A stretch of 64,000 nucleotides of DNA from Falsiroseomonas sp051433195 (GTDB lineage: Bacteria; Pseudomonadota; Alphaproteobacteria; Acetobacterales; Acetobacteraceae), in NCBI RefSeq assembly GCF_051433195.1, contig NZ_JBHMFT010000002.1:310001-374000 (forward strand), in the 5' to 3' direction. Shown here one piece after another: positions 51,271-59,094 of this stretch. Numbering within the stretch: position 1 is the stretch's first letter; each line of letters begins with the position of its first letter. Below the pieces are notes generated by a model, which was not told the DNA's origin, ran no database searches, and saw only the letters and a list, made by a program, of their open reading frames with translations. Made by a program: the position numbers and the translations under genes.

Positions 51271-51286
51271 ACGTTTAAGTATACGT
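51271..51286. promoter_or_regulatory. Candidate GTATAC-centred regulator site
   Basis: ACGTTTAAGTATACGT is bounded by ACGT on both sides and contains the palindromic core GTATAC, in an AT-rich island of an otherwise GC-rich gap. GTATAC-like cores occur in operators of GntR/HutC-type regulators, and one is encoded 570 bases downstream. The link is inference. Confidence 0.25.
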
Positions 51287-51385
51287 AACAACCGCCGGGT
51301 CGCACAAAACGCAGGGCGGCCCTGCCCAACGAATGGCTGCACACCGGCTGCTTATGCGCTAGACCACACCGAAGGTGGCAACTCC

Positions 51386-51799
51386 ATGACGGAAACTATT
51401 CGAATGGGCGTGGTAATCGGGGAGGTGGCACGTAAGCTGGGCTACCGCCCGGGTATGGCGTGCGCGGTATTGGGCAATCCTCCGGGGATGACGTTCGGGC
51501 TGCCGAATGGCGCGACCGCGGCGGCCGACCTCATCCTCGCCTTCGCGGCGGACAAGATCGCGCTGCGCAGCGTCGCACCGCGGGCGCTGAACCTCTACGG
51601 CATCGGCGCCCGGCTGTGGTTCGCCTATCCCAAGAAAACCGGCCCGGTGCGCTCCGACCTCGACCGCGACCATGGCTGGGACCCGCTGACCACGGAGGGC
51701 CTGCTGCCGGTCACCCAGGTGGCGCTGGACGACACCTGGTCCGCGTTGCGCTTCCGCTTCCGCGAGGAAATCCCGAAGGTCATGCGCGCCGGCGCTTGA
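51386..51799 (+). CDS. DUF3052-like hypothetical protein
   Basis: 137-residue cytoplasmic protein. VARKLGYRPGMACAVLGNPPG (in parts), DLILAFAADKIAL, LWFAYPKKTGPVRSDLDRDHGW (in parts) and the ending VALDDTWSALRFRFRE follow the pattern of DUF3052 proteins, which have no established function. ATG 51386 begins the conserved part. It is followed 56 bases later by a GntR-type regulator on the same strand, and could be in its operon. Confidence 0.75.
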   Translation: MTETIRMGVVIGEVARKLGYRPGMACAVLGNPPGMTFGLPNGATAAADLILAFAADKIALRSVAPRALNLYGIGARLWFAYPKKTGPVRSDLDRDHGWDPLTTEGLLPVTQVALDDTWSALRFRFREEIPKVMRAGA

Positions 51800-51855
51800 T
51801 GCTGGCGTGCGGCGTGGCGGGGCCTTAACCTCCGCCACCCACAGCGGAAGCCCGC

Positions 51856-52608
51856 ATGACCCATAGCCGCCGCCCGGCTGGCCCGACGCCCGACCTGAAC
51901 CGAAGCGCCGTCGCGCGGTACCTGCAGCTGGCCACGCTGTTCCGCCACCGCGTCGAATCCGGCGTCTGGGCGCCCGGCACCCGCATCCCGACCGTCGATG
52001 AACTCGCCGCCGAATGCGGCGTCGCCCGCGCCACCATCCGCCAGGCGCTGGACCAATTGGCAGAGGACGGGCTGATTGCGCGTTTTCGCGCCCGCGGCAC
52101 CTTCGTCTCCACCACCCCGCCGCCGCGCCTGTGGTGCGATGTGGAAACCGACTGGAACGGCCTGCTGCGATCCCGTGAGGGCGCCCGCATCGAGATCCTG
52201 TCGGATACGCCGGACCAGGATGGCGAAGCGATTCCCGCCAGCCCGGGCCGCCGCGCGCCGGCCTACCGCCACCTGCGCCGCCGCCACTGGCGCGACGAGA
52301 AGCCATTCCTGCTGGCCGATGTCTGGCTCGACCAGCGGCTGTCGCCCCTGGTCACGCCGGAGGACCTGCTGACCAAGACGGCGCTGCGCCTGGTCGCCAG
52401 CCTGCCCGGCATCCGCATCGCCGCCGCACACCAGACCCTGACCATCGGCGCGGCCGATGTGGAAACCGCGGCCGCGCTGCACCTGCCGCTGAATGCCCCC
52501 GTCGCGCATGTCTACCGCACCGCGATCGACCCTGGCGGCACGCTGCTGCTGGCGGCCAAGGGCATCTACCGCGGCGATACCGTCCGCATCGACGTGAAGC
52601 TGCGGTAG
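51856..52608 (+). CDS. GntR family regulator with UTRA domain (HutC type)
   Basis: 250-residue regulator. The winged HTH (about residues 20-88) shows LFRHRVESGVWAPGTRIPTV, LAAECGVARATIRQALDQL and GLIARFRARGTFVS. The UTRA ligand domain (105-245) contains YRHLRRRHWRDEKPFLLADVWL, in pieces, and VAHVYRTAIDPGG. HutC-type regulators sense small acids or sugars. Its own regulon cannot be read from the sequence; the GTATAC site near 51280 is one candidate. Confidence 0.9.
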   Translation: MTHSRRPAGPTPDLNRSAVARYLQLATLFRHRVESGVWAPGTRIPTVDELAAECGVARATIRQALDQLAEDGLIARFRARGTFVSTTPPPRLWCDVETDWNGLLRSREGARIEILSDTPDQDGEAIPASPGRRAPAYRHLRRRHWRDEKPFLLADVWLDQRLSPLVTPEDLLTKTALRLVASLPGIRIAAAHQTLTIGAADVETAAALHLPLNAPVAHVYRTAIDPGGTLLLAAKGIYRGDTVRIDVKLR

Positions 52609-52620
52609 CGGCGTCCCGCG

Positions 52621-53613
52621 CTACCCCGCGAAAAAAGCCCCGACGTCGGCGGGCGGCGGCGCCCAGCGGGGCTGGTTGTCCTTGTCGACCAATACGGCGC
52701 GGACGCCCTCGGCGAAGTCCGGGTGGCGGGTGACGTGGCGGGTCAGGGCGAGCTCCATCGCCAGGCAGTCGCCGAGCGAAAGCTCCGCGCCGCGTCGCAG
52801 CAACTCCAGCGTCACCGCCAGGCTGGTGGGCGACATCCGGGCCAGGATGGCCGCCTGGGCCTGCGCCCATTGGGTCCCCTCGGCGGCCAGCGCCGCCTGG
52901 ATGGCGGGCAGCGTGTCGGCGGCGAAGCAGCGGTCGATGGCCGGGCGCTGCGCCGCGATGGCACCGGGCGGCACGGCCTCCGCGAAGTCCGCCAGGGCCG
53001 AGGTCTCGCCGGCAAGCAGCGCCTGGCGCAGGGCGGGCAGCCTTTCGCGCGGCACGAAATGCGTGGCCAGCCCGGCCTCCACCGCCTCCGCCCCACGCAG
53101 CCGGGCCCCGGTCAGCGCCAGGAACCTGCCCATCGCGCCGGGCAGCCGCGGCAGGACGTAGGATGTGCCGACATCCGGGAACAGCGCGATCGCGGTCTCC
53201 GGCATTGCCAGCATCGCATGCTCCGTCACCACGCGGATGTCGCCGTGGACGGACAGGCCGATGCCGCCGCCCATGCAGACGCCGTCGATCAGGCTGATCC
53301 AGGGCTTCGGGAAGCCGGCGATCGCGGCGTTGACGGCGTATTCCCCGGCGAAGAACGCCTCGACGCCCGCCGCGTCGCCGGCCAGCGCCAAGTCGCGGAT
53401 GCGCCGCACGTCGCCGCCGGCGCAGAAGGCGCGGCCGCCGGCGCCTTCCAGGATCACCAGCTTCACCGCCGGGTCGTCACGCAGCGCGACGATGGCGGCA
53501 TCGAGCGCCGCGATCATGCCCTGGTCGAGGGCGTTCAAGGCTCGCGGCCGGTTCAGCAGCAGGGTGCCGGCGGCACCCGCCCGCCCCTGGACGACGGTCG
53601 GTTCCTCGGACAT
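52621..53613 (-). CDS. 3-hydroxyisobutyryl-CoA hydrolase / enoyl-CoA hydratase family
   Basis: 330-residue crotonase-fold enzyme. LLNRPRALNALDQGM near 19, GAGGRAFCAGGDVRRI (oxyanion hole, near 57), GVCMGGGIGLSVHG near 113 and PETAIALFPDVGTSYVLPRL near 141 match hydroxyisobutyryl-CoA hydrolase, a valine catabolism enzyme, rather than plain hydratases. The Glu in PETAIALFPD is the catalytic residue. The ATG overlaps the mlaC stop (ATGA), an unexpected partner for a lipid transport gene. Confidence 0.87.
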   Translation of the reverse strand: MSEEPTVVQGRAGAAGTLLLNRPRALNALDQGMIAALDAAIVALRDDPAVKLVILEGAGGRAFCAGGDVRRIRDLALAGDAAGVEAFFAGEYAVNAAIAGFPKPWISLIDGVCMGGGIGLSVHGDIRVVTEHAMLAMPETAIALFPDVGTSYVLPRLPGAMGRFLALTGARLRGAEAVEAGLATHFVPRERLPALRQALLAGETSALADFAEAVPPGAIAAQRPAIDRCFAADTLPAIQAALAAEGTQWAQAQAAILARMSPTSLAVTLELLRRGAELSLGDCLAMELALTRHVTRHPDFAEGVRAVLVDKDNQPRWAPPPADVGAFFAG

Positions 53614-54242
53614 CAGCCGCCTTCGCGCGAAGCCATCTGGGAGATCTGGCGCCGCATCGCCGTCAGCAGCGCGCCCACGTCGCTGCCGCCGCGGGAGACG
53701 ACGCTGCTGTATTCGCTGCGGGTGGTCAGCCGCAGGCTGGTGCCCTCGGCGATCACGTCCACCACCTTCGGCTGGCCGCCCACCTCGGCCACGCGCCAGT
53801 CCAGCCCGAAGGCAGGGGTGTTGGCACGCTCGATGATGGTGCTGACCAGCACGTCCTCCTCGGTCCGCGCCTGGCTGCGGCCCATGGTGAAGGTCAGGCC
53901 CTGGTACTCGCCGAAGCGGGAGGACAGGTTGCGGATCAGCACCTCCTCGAACAGCTGCAGGTATTCCGCCTGCTGCGCCGGGGTCGCGGTGCGCCACCAG
54001 CGGCCGAGGATGAAGCGACCAACCCCTTCCACATCCACGGCACGGCGCAGGATGGCACCGACGCGGTCGCGCCGCTGCGGCACCGGGCCGTCGGCATTGA
54101 TGGCGGCGACCAGGTCCTGGCCGGTGGCCTGGATGAAGCTGGTGGCGCGGGCTGGGTCGATCTGCTGCGCGGCGGCGGGGCGGGCCAGGCCGGCCAGCCC
54201 GAGGGCGGCCAGCAGCAGGGGGCGGCGGGTCGGGTTTGTCAT
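53613..54242 (-). CDS. mlaC: Phospholipid-binding protein MlaC
   Basis: 209-residue periplasmic lipid carrier. The signal peptide is residues 1-25 (ARPAAAQ). The mature protein includes FIQATGQDLVAAIN, RRAVDVEGVGRFILGRWWRTAT near 66, RFGEYQGLTF near 108 and VDVIAEGTSLRLTTRSEYSSVV near 162. It shuttles phospholipid between MlaA and the inner-membrane MlaFEDB complex to keep the outer membrane asymmetric. It lies 28 bases after mlaA; mlaFED is not in the window. Confidence 0.92.
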   Translation of the reverse strand: MTNPTRRPLLLAALGLAGLARPAAAQQIDPARATSFIQATGQDLVAAINADGPVPQRRDRVGAILRRAVDVEGVGRFILGRWWRTATPAQQAEYLQLFEEVLIRNLSSRFGEYQGLTFTMGRSQARTEEDVLVSTIIERANTPAFGLDWRVAEVGGQPKVVDVIAEGTSLRLTTRSEYSSVVSRGGSDVGALLTAMRRQISQMASREGG

Positions 54243-54270
54243 GCGGTGATGTCCTTTGGCAGGCCGCGCG

Positions 54271-55125
54271 TCAGCGCCGCAGGCCCTGGAAGCCGAGCCC
54301 GAGGCCGGGGTCGGAGGTCGCCGGCCGGGCGCTGGCTTCGTTGCGGATCTCCGTCACGCGGCGCTGCCGGTAGGCGCTGCGCAGCGTGGCGTAGGGGTCG
54401 AGCGAGGTGGCCCGGACCTGGTCCAGGGTGTCGATCAGGCCTTCCCGCGTGTCCAGCGCGCCCGTGGCCGTGCGCGTGACCGTGATGGCATCCATCGTCT
54501 CGCCGCCGCCGACATAGGTCAGCGGGTTCATGGCGATGTCGCCGGCGAAGCCGGTCACGTCACGCGGGCTGGAGGGGCCGAGGACGGGGATGAACAGGTA
54601 GGGCCCTTCCGGCGCGCCCCAGACGGCGAGGGTCTGGCCGAAATCCTCGGTATGGCCGATCAGGCCGAAATCCGTCGCGCGGTCGAAGATGCCACCGATG
54701 CCAACCGTGGTGTTCACCACGAAGCGGCCCGCGGTGGTGGCGGCGCGCTGGGTCTCGCCCTGCAGCACGTCGTTCACCAGGATCACCGGCGTGCGCAGGT
54801 TGGCGAGGACGTTGCGGATGGCGGTGCGGACCTCCGGCGGCAGGAAGATGCGGTAGATCTCGGCTGCCGGGCGCAGCACCAGCGTGTCGATGCCGTCATG
54901 CACGAAGTAGGCACCGCGGTTCAGCGGCTCCAGCGGGTCGTTGTTCGCGCGGAATTCCGCCACCGCGGCGGCATCCGCCGGGTCCGGCCGCGCGGCGCAG
55001 GCGCCGAGGCCGAGCACCACCGCGAGGGCCAGGGCCGGCCGCAGCGCGGCGAAGCGTCCGGGAAGCCGGGACACGATGCGACGTGCCTGGTTGTCGGCGG
55101 GCGTCGAGGGGGCGCGGATCAACAT
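54271..55125 (-). CDS. mlaA: Outer-membrane lipoprotein MlaA (VacJ)
   Basis: 284-residue lipoprotein. A signal with lipobox LGAC (Cys near residue 42) leads to DPLEPLNRGAYFVHDGIDTLVLRP near 64, VLANLRTPVILVNDVLQGE near 108 and GEDFGQT-like HTEDFGQTLAVWGAPEGPYLFIPVLGP (in parts) near 162. MlaA removes phospholipids from the outer leaflet of the outer membrane and hands them to MlaC. ATG 55125 with GGAG upstream is chosen over 55200. Confidence 0.92.
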   Translation of the reverse strand: MLIRAPSTPADNQARRIVSRLPGRFAALRPALALAVVLGLGACAARPDPADAAAVAEFRANNDPLEPLNRGAYFVHDGIDTLVLRPAAEIYRIFLPPEVRTAIRNVLANLRTPVILVNDVLQGETQRAATTAGRFVVNTTVGIGGIFDRATDFGLIGHTEDFGQTLAVWGAPEGPYLFIPVLGPSSPRDVTGFAGDIAMNPLTYVGGGETMDAITVTRTATGALDTREGLIDTLDQVRATSLDPYATLRSAYRQRRVTEIRNEASARPATSDPGLGLGFQGLRR

Positions 55126-55334
55126 GCGATCTCCGGGTTCAGGCGGCCGGGCGCGAAGGGCCCTTCGCGGCCCAGGCCTTCCTGGGACGCGCAGATACAC
55201 TTATATGCACTGCAAGGCAGCCCTGAAACGGTGGTGCCGCCGACGTTACGACCGATGTTACGATACGAGACATCCTCCGCCACTTCCTGCCCAATCCTGG
55301 CGTGCAGGCCGCCACACCCGCGAGGGAACCGCCC
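55126..55334. promoter_or_regulatory. Divergent region between mlaA and metF with direct repeats
   Basis: 209 bases without a gene. GTTACGA occurs at 55245-55251 and 55257-55263, a 12-base period, followed by a near copy GATACGA (55262-55268). An AT-rich segment, CACTTATATGCACTG (55198-55212), could be a promoter. I saw no SAM- or SAH-riboswitch core. The repeats may be sites for a methionine-type regulator of metF. Confidence 0.35.
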
Positions 55335-56279
55335 ATGGATATCGCTCCCCCCCCTGGCGTCGGCACGCTGCAGCGCTGGCTGACCGGCCCCCGGATCGCC
55401 GGCCTGCCGGTGCCCACCGAAATGCCGCCGCCGCAACTGTCCTTCGAGTTCTTCCCGCCGAAGAACGAGGCGCTGGAGCAATCCCTGTGGGCCGCGATCC
55501 GGCGGCTGGAGCCGCTCGGGCCGCGCTTCGTCTCCGTGACCTACGGCGCCGGCGGCACCACCCGCACCCGCACGCATGAGACGGTGGCCCGCCTGGCGCG
55601 GGAGACCAGCCTGACCCCCGCCGCGCACCTGACCTGCGTGGGTGCGACGCGCGGGGAGGTGGACGAGGTGGCCCGTGGCTACCTGGAGGCCGGGGTCCGC
55701 CACATCGTGGCACTCCGCGGCGACCCGCCGGCGGGCGCCAGCCAGTACACCCCGCATGAGGGCGGCTACGCCCAGGCCGAGGACCTGGTGCGCGGCCTGC
55801 GCCGCATCGGTGACTTCGAGGTCAGCGTCGGCGCCTATCCGGAGGGCCATCCGGCCGCGACTTCGCAATCCGCCGACCTGGACTTCCTGAAGCGCAAGAT
55901 CGATGCCGGGGCGACGCGGGCGATCACGCAGTACTTCTTCGATACCGATGTCTACCTCCGCTTCCTCGACCGTTGCGGCGCGGCCGGCATCACCGTGCCG
56001 ATCGTCCCCGGCATCCTGCCGGTCTCGAACTTCGCGCAGGTGAAGAAATTCTCCGCCATGTGCGGGACCTCGGTGCCGGCCTGGATGGGCCGGCTGTTCG
56101 AGGGGCTGGACGAGGATGCCGACAGCCGCCGCATGGTCGCCGCCGTGGTGGCGGCCGAACAGGCCCGGCTGCTGCAGGCGAACGGGGTGGATGAACTGCA
56201 CTTCTACACCCTGAACCGCGCCGACCTGACCTACGCCATCGCCCACCTGCTCGGCGCCCGGCCGAAGGCAGCCGCCTGA
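55335..56279 (+). CDS. metF: 5,10-methylenetetrahydrofolate reductase
   Basis: 314-residue FAD-dependent TIM-barrel enzyme that reduces methylene-tetrahydrofolate to 5-methyl-tetrahydrofolate for methionine synthesis. SFEFFPPKNEALEQ near 35, TYGAGGTTRTRT near 68, LTCVGATRGEV near 97, ALRGDPP near 125 and ITQYFFD near 198 are the expected flavin and folate-site motifs. ATG 55335 follows GAGGG. It is transcribed divergently from mlaA. Confidence 0.95.
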   Translation: MDIAPPPGVGTLQRWLTGPRIAGLPVPTEMPPPQLSFEFFPPKNEALEQSLWAAIRRLEPLGPRFVSVTYGAGGTTRTRTHETVARLARETSLTPAAHLTCVGATRGEVDEVARGYLEAGVRHIVALRGDPPAGASQYTPHEGGYAQAEDLVRGLRRIGDFEVSVGAYPEGHPAATSQSADLDFLKRKIDAGATRAITQYFFDTDVYLRFLDRCGAAGITVPIVPGILPVSNFAQVKKFSAMCGTSVPAWMGRLFEGLDEDADSRRMVAAVVAAEQARLLQANGVDELHFYTLNRADLTYAIAHLLGARPKAAA

Positions 56280-56284
56280 AACCC

Positions 56285-56336
56285 GCTCCCCCACTTCGGG
56301 GGGGTCAACGCATGCGTTGAACGGTTGGGTGAGGGG
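56285..56336. repeat. Dispersed GC palindrome carrying a 16-bp perfect palindrome
   Basis: A copy of the CTCCCCC/GGGGG repeat with the usual GGTTGGGTGAGGGG end. Where other copies continue GAGAGGG, this one holds TCAACGCATGCGTTGA (56305-56320), a perfect 16-base palindrome. The element sits just after metF and before the convergent hypothetical gene. Confidence 0.6.
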
Positions 56337-56342
56337 ACCGCC

Positions 56343-56774
56343 TCACCAGCGCACGATCTTCTCCGCCAGGAACAGCGTCCCGAACAGCGTCCCCGCGAAG
56401 ATCAGGACGTGGTTCCGGATGGCGTCCTTGCGGAACACCATGGCCGGCGGCGGCGGCGGGGTGGCGGAAGCCGCCAGCGCCGCAAGTCCCCGCGGCTCCT
56501 CGGGTTCGGAGGGTGCCGGCGGCGGCGCGGCGCGTGCCTTGGCCAGTGCCGCCTCGGCCTCCGCCGGTGTCAGGCACGGGCCGAGATAGGTGAAGCGCCG
56601 CGCCGCCTCCGGCGCCGTCACCGCGCTGCCATCCCAGACCATCCATTGCCGCAGCGCGCCGTTCCAGCCGATCGGCAGCGGGGCGCGGCTGGTGTCCTCG
56701 CTGCGCGCCACCCAATGCCAGGGGCGGGATGCGTCGGCGGGTTCGCCTGGGCGGGCGGGGTCGGGCCATGCCAT
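56343..56774 (-). CDS. Tail-anchored hypothetical protein
   Basis: 143-residue protein of no recognised family. The amino half is Trp-rich (RPWHWVARSED, GALRQWMVWDG). The middle has an Ala/Pro/Glu-rich linker (APPPAPSEPEEP). The carboxy end is a single membrane helix (about 117-138, HVLIFAGTLFGTLFLAEKIV) with RW behind it. This suggests a small inner-membrane protein with a cytoplasmic amino domain. Codon pattern supports coding; function is unknown. Confidence 0.65.
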   Translation of the reverse strand: MAWPDPARPGEPADASRPWHWVARSEDTSRAPLPIGWNGALRQWMVWDGSAVTAPEAARRFTYLGPCLTPAEAEAALAKARAAPPPAPSEPEEPRGLAALAASATPPPPPAMVFRKDAIRNHVLIFAGTLFGTLFLAEKIVRW

Positions 56775-56848
56775 GGCGGGGTCCTTCTGGCGGGTTGCGC
56801 AGGCACCATACCAAGGCCGGAGTGCCGCCGCCGCAAGGGGGCGGGTGT

Positions 56849-57526
56849 TCAGATGCCGTCCGGGCCAGGGCGCAGGGATTCCGTGATGGGCGCCTGCCGG
56901 GTGCCCTGCGGCCGACGGTCGAAGGCGATGATGCTGTCATAGGCCGACATGGCGAAGGTGGCTGCGGTGAAGGGCGTGACGGCCACGGCGCCCCGGCTGT
57001 GCACGGCGTTCAACTCGTCCAGCAACCCCTTGGCGTATTCCATGAAGGTCCCGGGCCGCCGCAACCCACCGCCATACTCATTCCAGTAGCAGGTGTGCAG
57101 ATCCTCGACCATGTAGACGCCATGCGCGCTGATGCGGTGATACAGCAGCTCGAAGCTCGCGATCTGGTGGTGCATCATGTGGCTGCCATCGTCGAGCACG
57201 ATGTCGATGTCGGGGTAGGCCGCGAGGATCCTCGACATCAGCGCCGGGTCGTCCTGGCTGCCGATGAAGACCTCGATCCCGTCCGCCTCATGCGCCTTGC
57301 AGTCCGGGTTGATGTCGACGCCGATCAGGCGTGATCCGGGACCGAGGTAGTCCTTCCACATGGCGAGCGACCCGCCGCCGAAGACGCCGATCTCCAGCAT
57401 GGTGGCCTGCCTGTTGCGGAAGCGGGCGAAGTGGCGTTCGTAGATGTCGAAGTAGTGCATCCATTTGTGCAGCCGCTTGTGCCCGTTGTTCAGGAAGTAG
57501 CGGTGCAGGAACCCGTCGCTGTCCAT
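56849..57526 (-). CDS. Class I SAM-dependent methyltransferase (CmcI/MycE-like)
   Basis: 225-residue methyltransferase. Motif I is MLEIGVFGGGS (near residue 43), then LIGVDINPD, and IVLDDGSHMMHHQIASFELLY (in parts) with the likely metal-binding Asp and His, followed by GVYMVEDLHTCYW. This pattern is seen in macrolide and sugar O-methyltransferases and in cell-surface polysaccharide genes. The substrate is not identifiable. ATG 57526 has GAGG upstream; the frame is open 31 codons further. Confidence 0.75.
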   Translation of the reverse strand: MDSDGFLHRYFLNNGHKRLHKWMHYFDIYERHFARFRNRQATMLEIGVFGGGSLAMWKDYLGPGSRLIGVDINPDCKAHEADGIEVFIGSQDDPALMSRILAAYPDIDIVLDDGSHMMHHQIASFELLYHRISAHGVYMVEDLHTCYWNEYGGGLRRPGTFMEYAKGLLDELNAVHSRGAVAVTPFTAATFAMSAYDSIIAFDRRPQGTRQAPITESLRPGPDGI

Positions 57527-57587
57527 CGGCCTCGATTCTCCCTCAATGGGCCTCTCCGCGGCGGAGCCGCCGGCCCGTGGCGGCCGC

Positions 57588-58526
57588 TCAGGTGACGCCG
57601 CGCGATCGCAGCCGGTCATAGACCGGGCGCAGCAGCACCGGGGACAGGAACAGCGGGAACTGGCAAAGCGCGAAGAAGATCAGGATTCGCGGGTCGGTCG
57701 CCGCCGGCAGCACCGCCAGGTACAGCGCCATGTTGCGGTTGCCGGACAGCAGCCCGCCGGACAACGCGATGCGCGCGCCCGCCACCCGCAGGAAGACCAG
57801 CGCCGTCAGGATGTTCAGCCCGAAATTGCCGGCGAATGCCAGCGCCACGCCACCCGCGACCCACAGCGGCTCCGCCAGGATCTTCGCCTGCAGCCCATCC
57901 ATCACGCCAAACCCGTAAAGCACCACCAGCAGCACCACGGCGCCATCGACGCTGCGCCCGTAGCGTTCCAGCCGCACCGGCCCGGCCAGCCGCCGGATCA
58001 CCAGCGAGACGACCAGCGGCAGCCCCACCACCAGCGCCAGCCGCCCCATCAGCCCCGTCAGCGAGATCGCCAGGTCGATCCCCAGCAGGCCGAGCGCCAG
58101 CGGCGGCGCCGTGAAGGGGATCAGCAGCGTCGACAGCACGGCCACCACCAGCGAGATCTCGCCGTCCAGCCCCACCATCCGCGCAAAGGCCGGGGAGGAG
58201 GTGGCGGCGCAGCCGGTCGCCATGATGACCACCGCAGCCCCCAGCGGACCATCCAGCCCGAGCAGCCGGACGATGGCGAAGACCACCAGCGGGCAGGCCA
58301 GCAGCACCCAGCCCAGCAGCGCCGCCACCAGCAGCGGCCGTCGCAGATAGCCAAGCACCTGGATGAAATCCACCCGCAACAACACAAGTGTCATCAGGCA
58401 GGCGACGACGGGCGTCACCACATCCCGCGTTGCGGCCGCCAGCGGCGGAATGAGGACACCCGCGAAGACGCCGAAGCCGAGCAGGGCTCCGCCGCGGCGG
58501 GCCGACCATTCGAGGAATTGGACCAA
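57588..58526 (-). CDS. Bile acid:sodium symporter (BASS) family transporter
   Basis: 312-residue membrane protein with nine or ten helices. VTPVVACLMTLVLLRVD near 38, VVIMATGCAATSSPAFARMVGLDG (in parts) near 100 and GNRNMALYLAVLP near 259 fit the SBF/BASS fold, whose members import organic anions with sodium. The second repeat's crossing helix holds the GN segment. The substrate is unknown. The start is only 10 bases from a possible start of the divergent pentapeptide gene. Confidence 0.8.
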   Translation of the reverse strand: MVQFLEWSARRGGALLGFGVFAGVLIPPLAAATRDVVTPVVACLMTLVLLRVDFIQVLGYLRRPLLVAALLGWVLLACPLVVFAIVRLLGLDGPLGAAVVIMATGCAATSSPAFARMVGLDGEISLVVAVLSTLLIPFTAPPLALGLLGIDLAISLTGLMGRLALVVGLPLVVSLVIRRLAGPVRLERYGRSVDGAVVLLVVLYGFGVMDGLQAKILAEPLWVAGGVALAFAGNFGLNILTALVFLRVAGARIALSGGLLSGNRNMALYLAVLPAATDPRILIFFALCQFPLFLSPVLLRPVYDRLRSRGVT

Positions 58527-58536
58527 GGGGGACCAG

Positions 58537-59094
58537 ATGGCTGAGGTTGGAGTTGTTCGACCTGTGTTCTATATCTTCCGCGTGCCCAGACGTCATCTCA
58601 CCCTGCTTTCGCTCGCCCTGGTTGCGTTGATGGCCGCCTTCGGCGCCTCATCCGCCCATGCCGCCTGCACCGATCCGCCAGGACCCGGGGTGGATTGGCG
58701 CCGGTGCAGCCTGGATGGCCAGGACCTGACCGGCGCCAACCTGTCCGGCATGCATCTGCGCGACGCCTCGCTGCAGCGGGCCCGGCTGGCGAATGCGCAG
58801 CTGGTCGGGGCGGAGGCCGACCGGGCGCGATTCGTCTCCGCACAGGTCGATGGCGCCGACTTCACCGAGGCCCGGCTGCGGGAGGCCGATTTCACCCGCG
58901 CCTCCCTGCGCGGCGCCAAGTTCCTGCGCGCCGACCTGCGCCGCGCCAGGCTGTTCGGCGCCGACATGACGGATGCGGACCTGACCGGCGCCATGCTGCT
59001 CGGCACCGACTTCACCAACGTGATCCTGGCCGGTGTCACCTGGACCGATGGCGCGCGAATCTGTGCCGCCGGTTCCGTCGGGTCCTGCCAATGA
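58537..59094 (+). CDS. Exported pentapeptide-repeat protein
   Basis: Protein of 185 residues (or 170 if GTG 58582 is used). After a signal peptide (ends SAHAAC) come some 20 tandem pentapeptide repeats of the A(D/N)LXX type, e.g. ANLSG, ADFTE, ASLRG, ADLRR, ADMTD, ADLTG. They form a right-handed quadrilateral helix. Cytoplasmic relatives (Qnr, MfpA) mimic DNA, but this one has a signal peptide and two end Cys pairs. ATG 58537 has AGGGG upstream; GTG 58582 gives a better signal peptide. The stop overlaps the helicase start (ATGA). Confidence 0.75.
   Translation: MAEVGVVRPVFYIFRVPRRHLTLLSLALVALMAAFGASSAHAACTDPPGPGVDWRRCSLDGQDLTGANLSGMHLRDASLQRARLANAQLVGAEADRARFVSAQVDGADFTEARLREADFTRASLRGAKFLRADLRRARLFGADMTDADLTGAMLLGTDFTNVILAGVTWTDGARICAAGSVGSCQ
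58547..58575 (+). promoter_or_regulatory. Candidate sigma-70 promoter, possibly leaderless
   Basis: TTGGAG (58547-58552) and TATATC (58570-58575) are spaced by 17 bases. Transcription would begin near 58582, which is the GTG of the alternative pentapeptide start, so the mRNA could be leaderless. It would rule out the ATG at 58537 if used. Confidence 0.35.

Noticed and set aside
55126..55334. SAM or SAH riboswitch before metF
   Set aside because: No recognisable core of SAM-I, SAM-II or SAH classes by eye; only direct repeats are visible.
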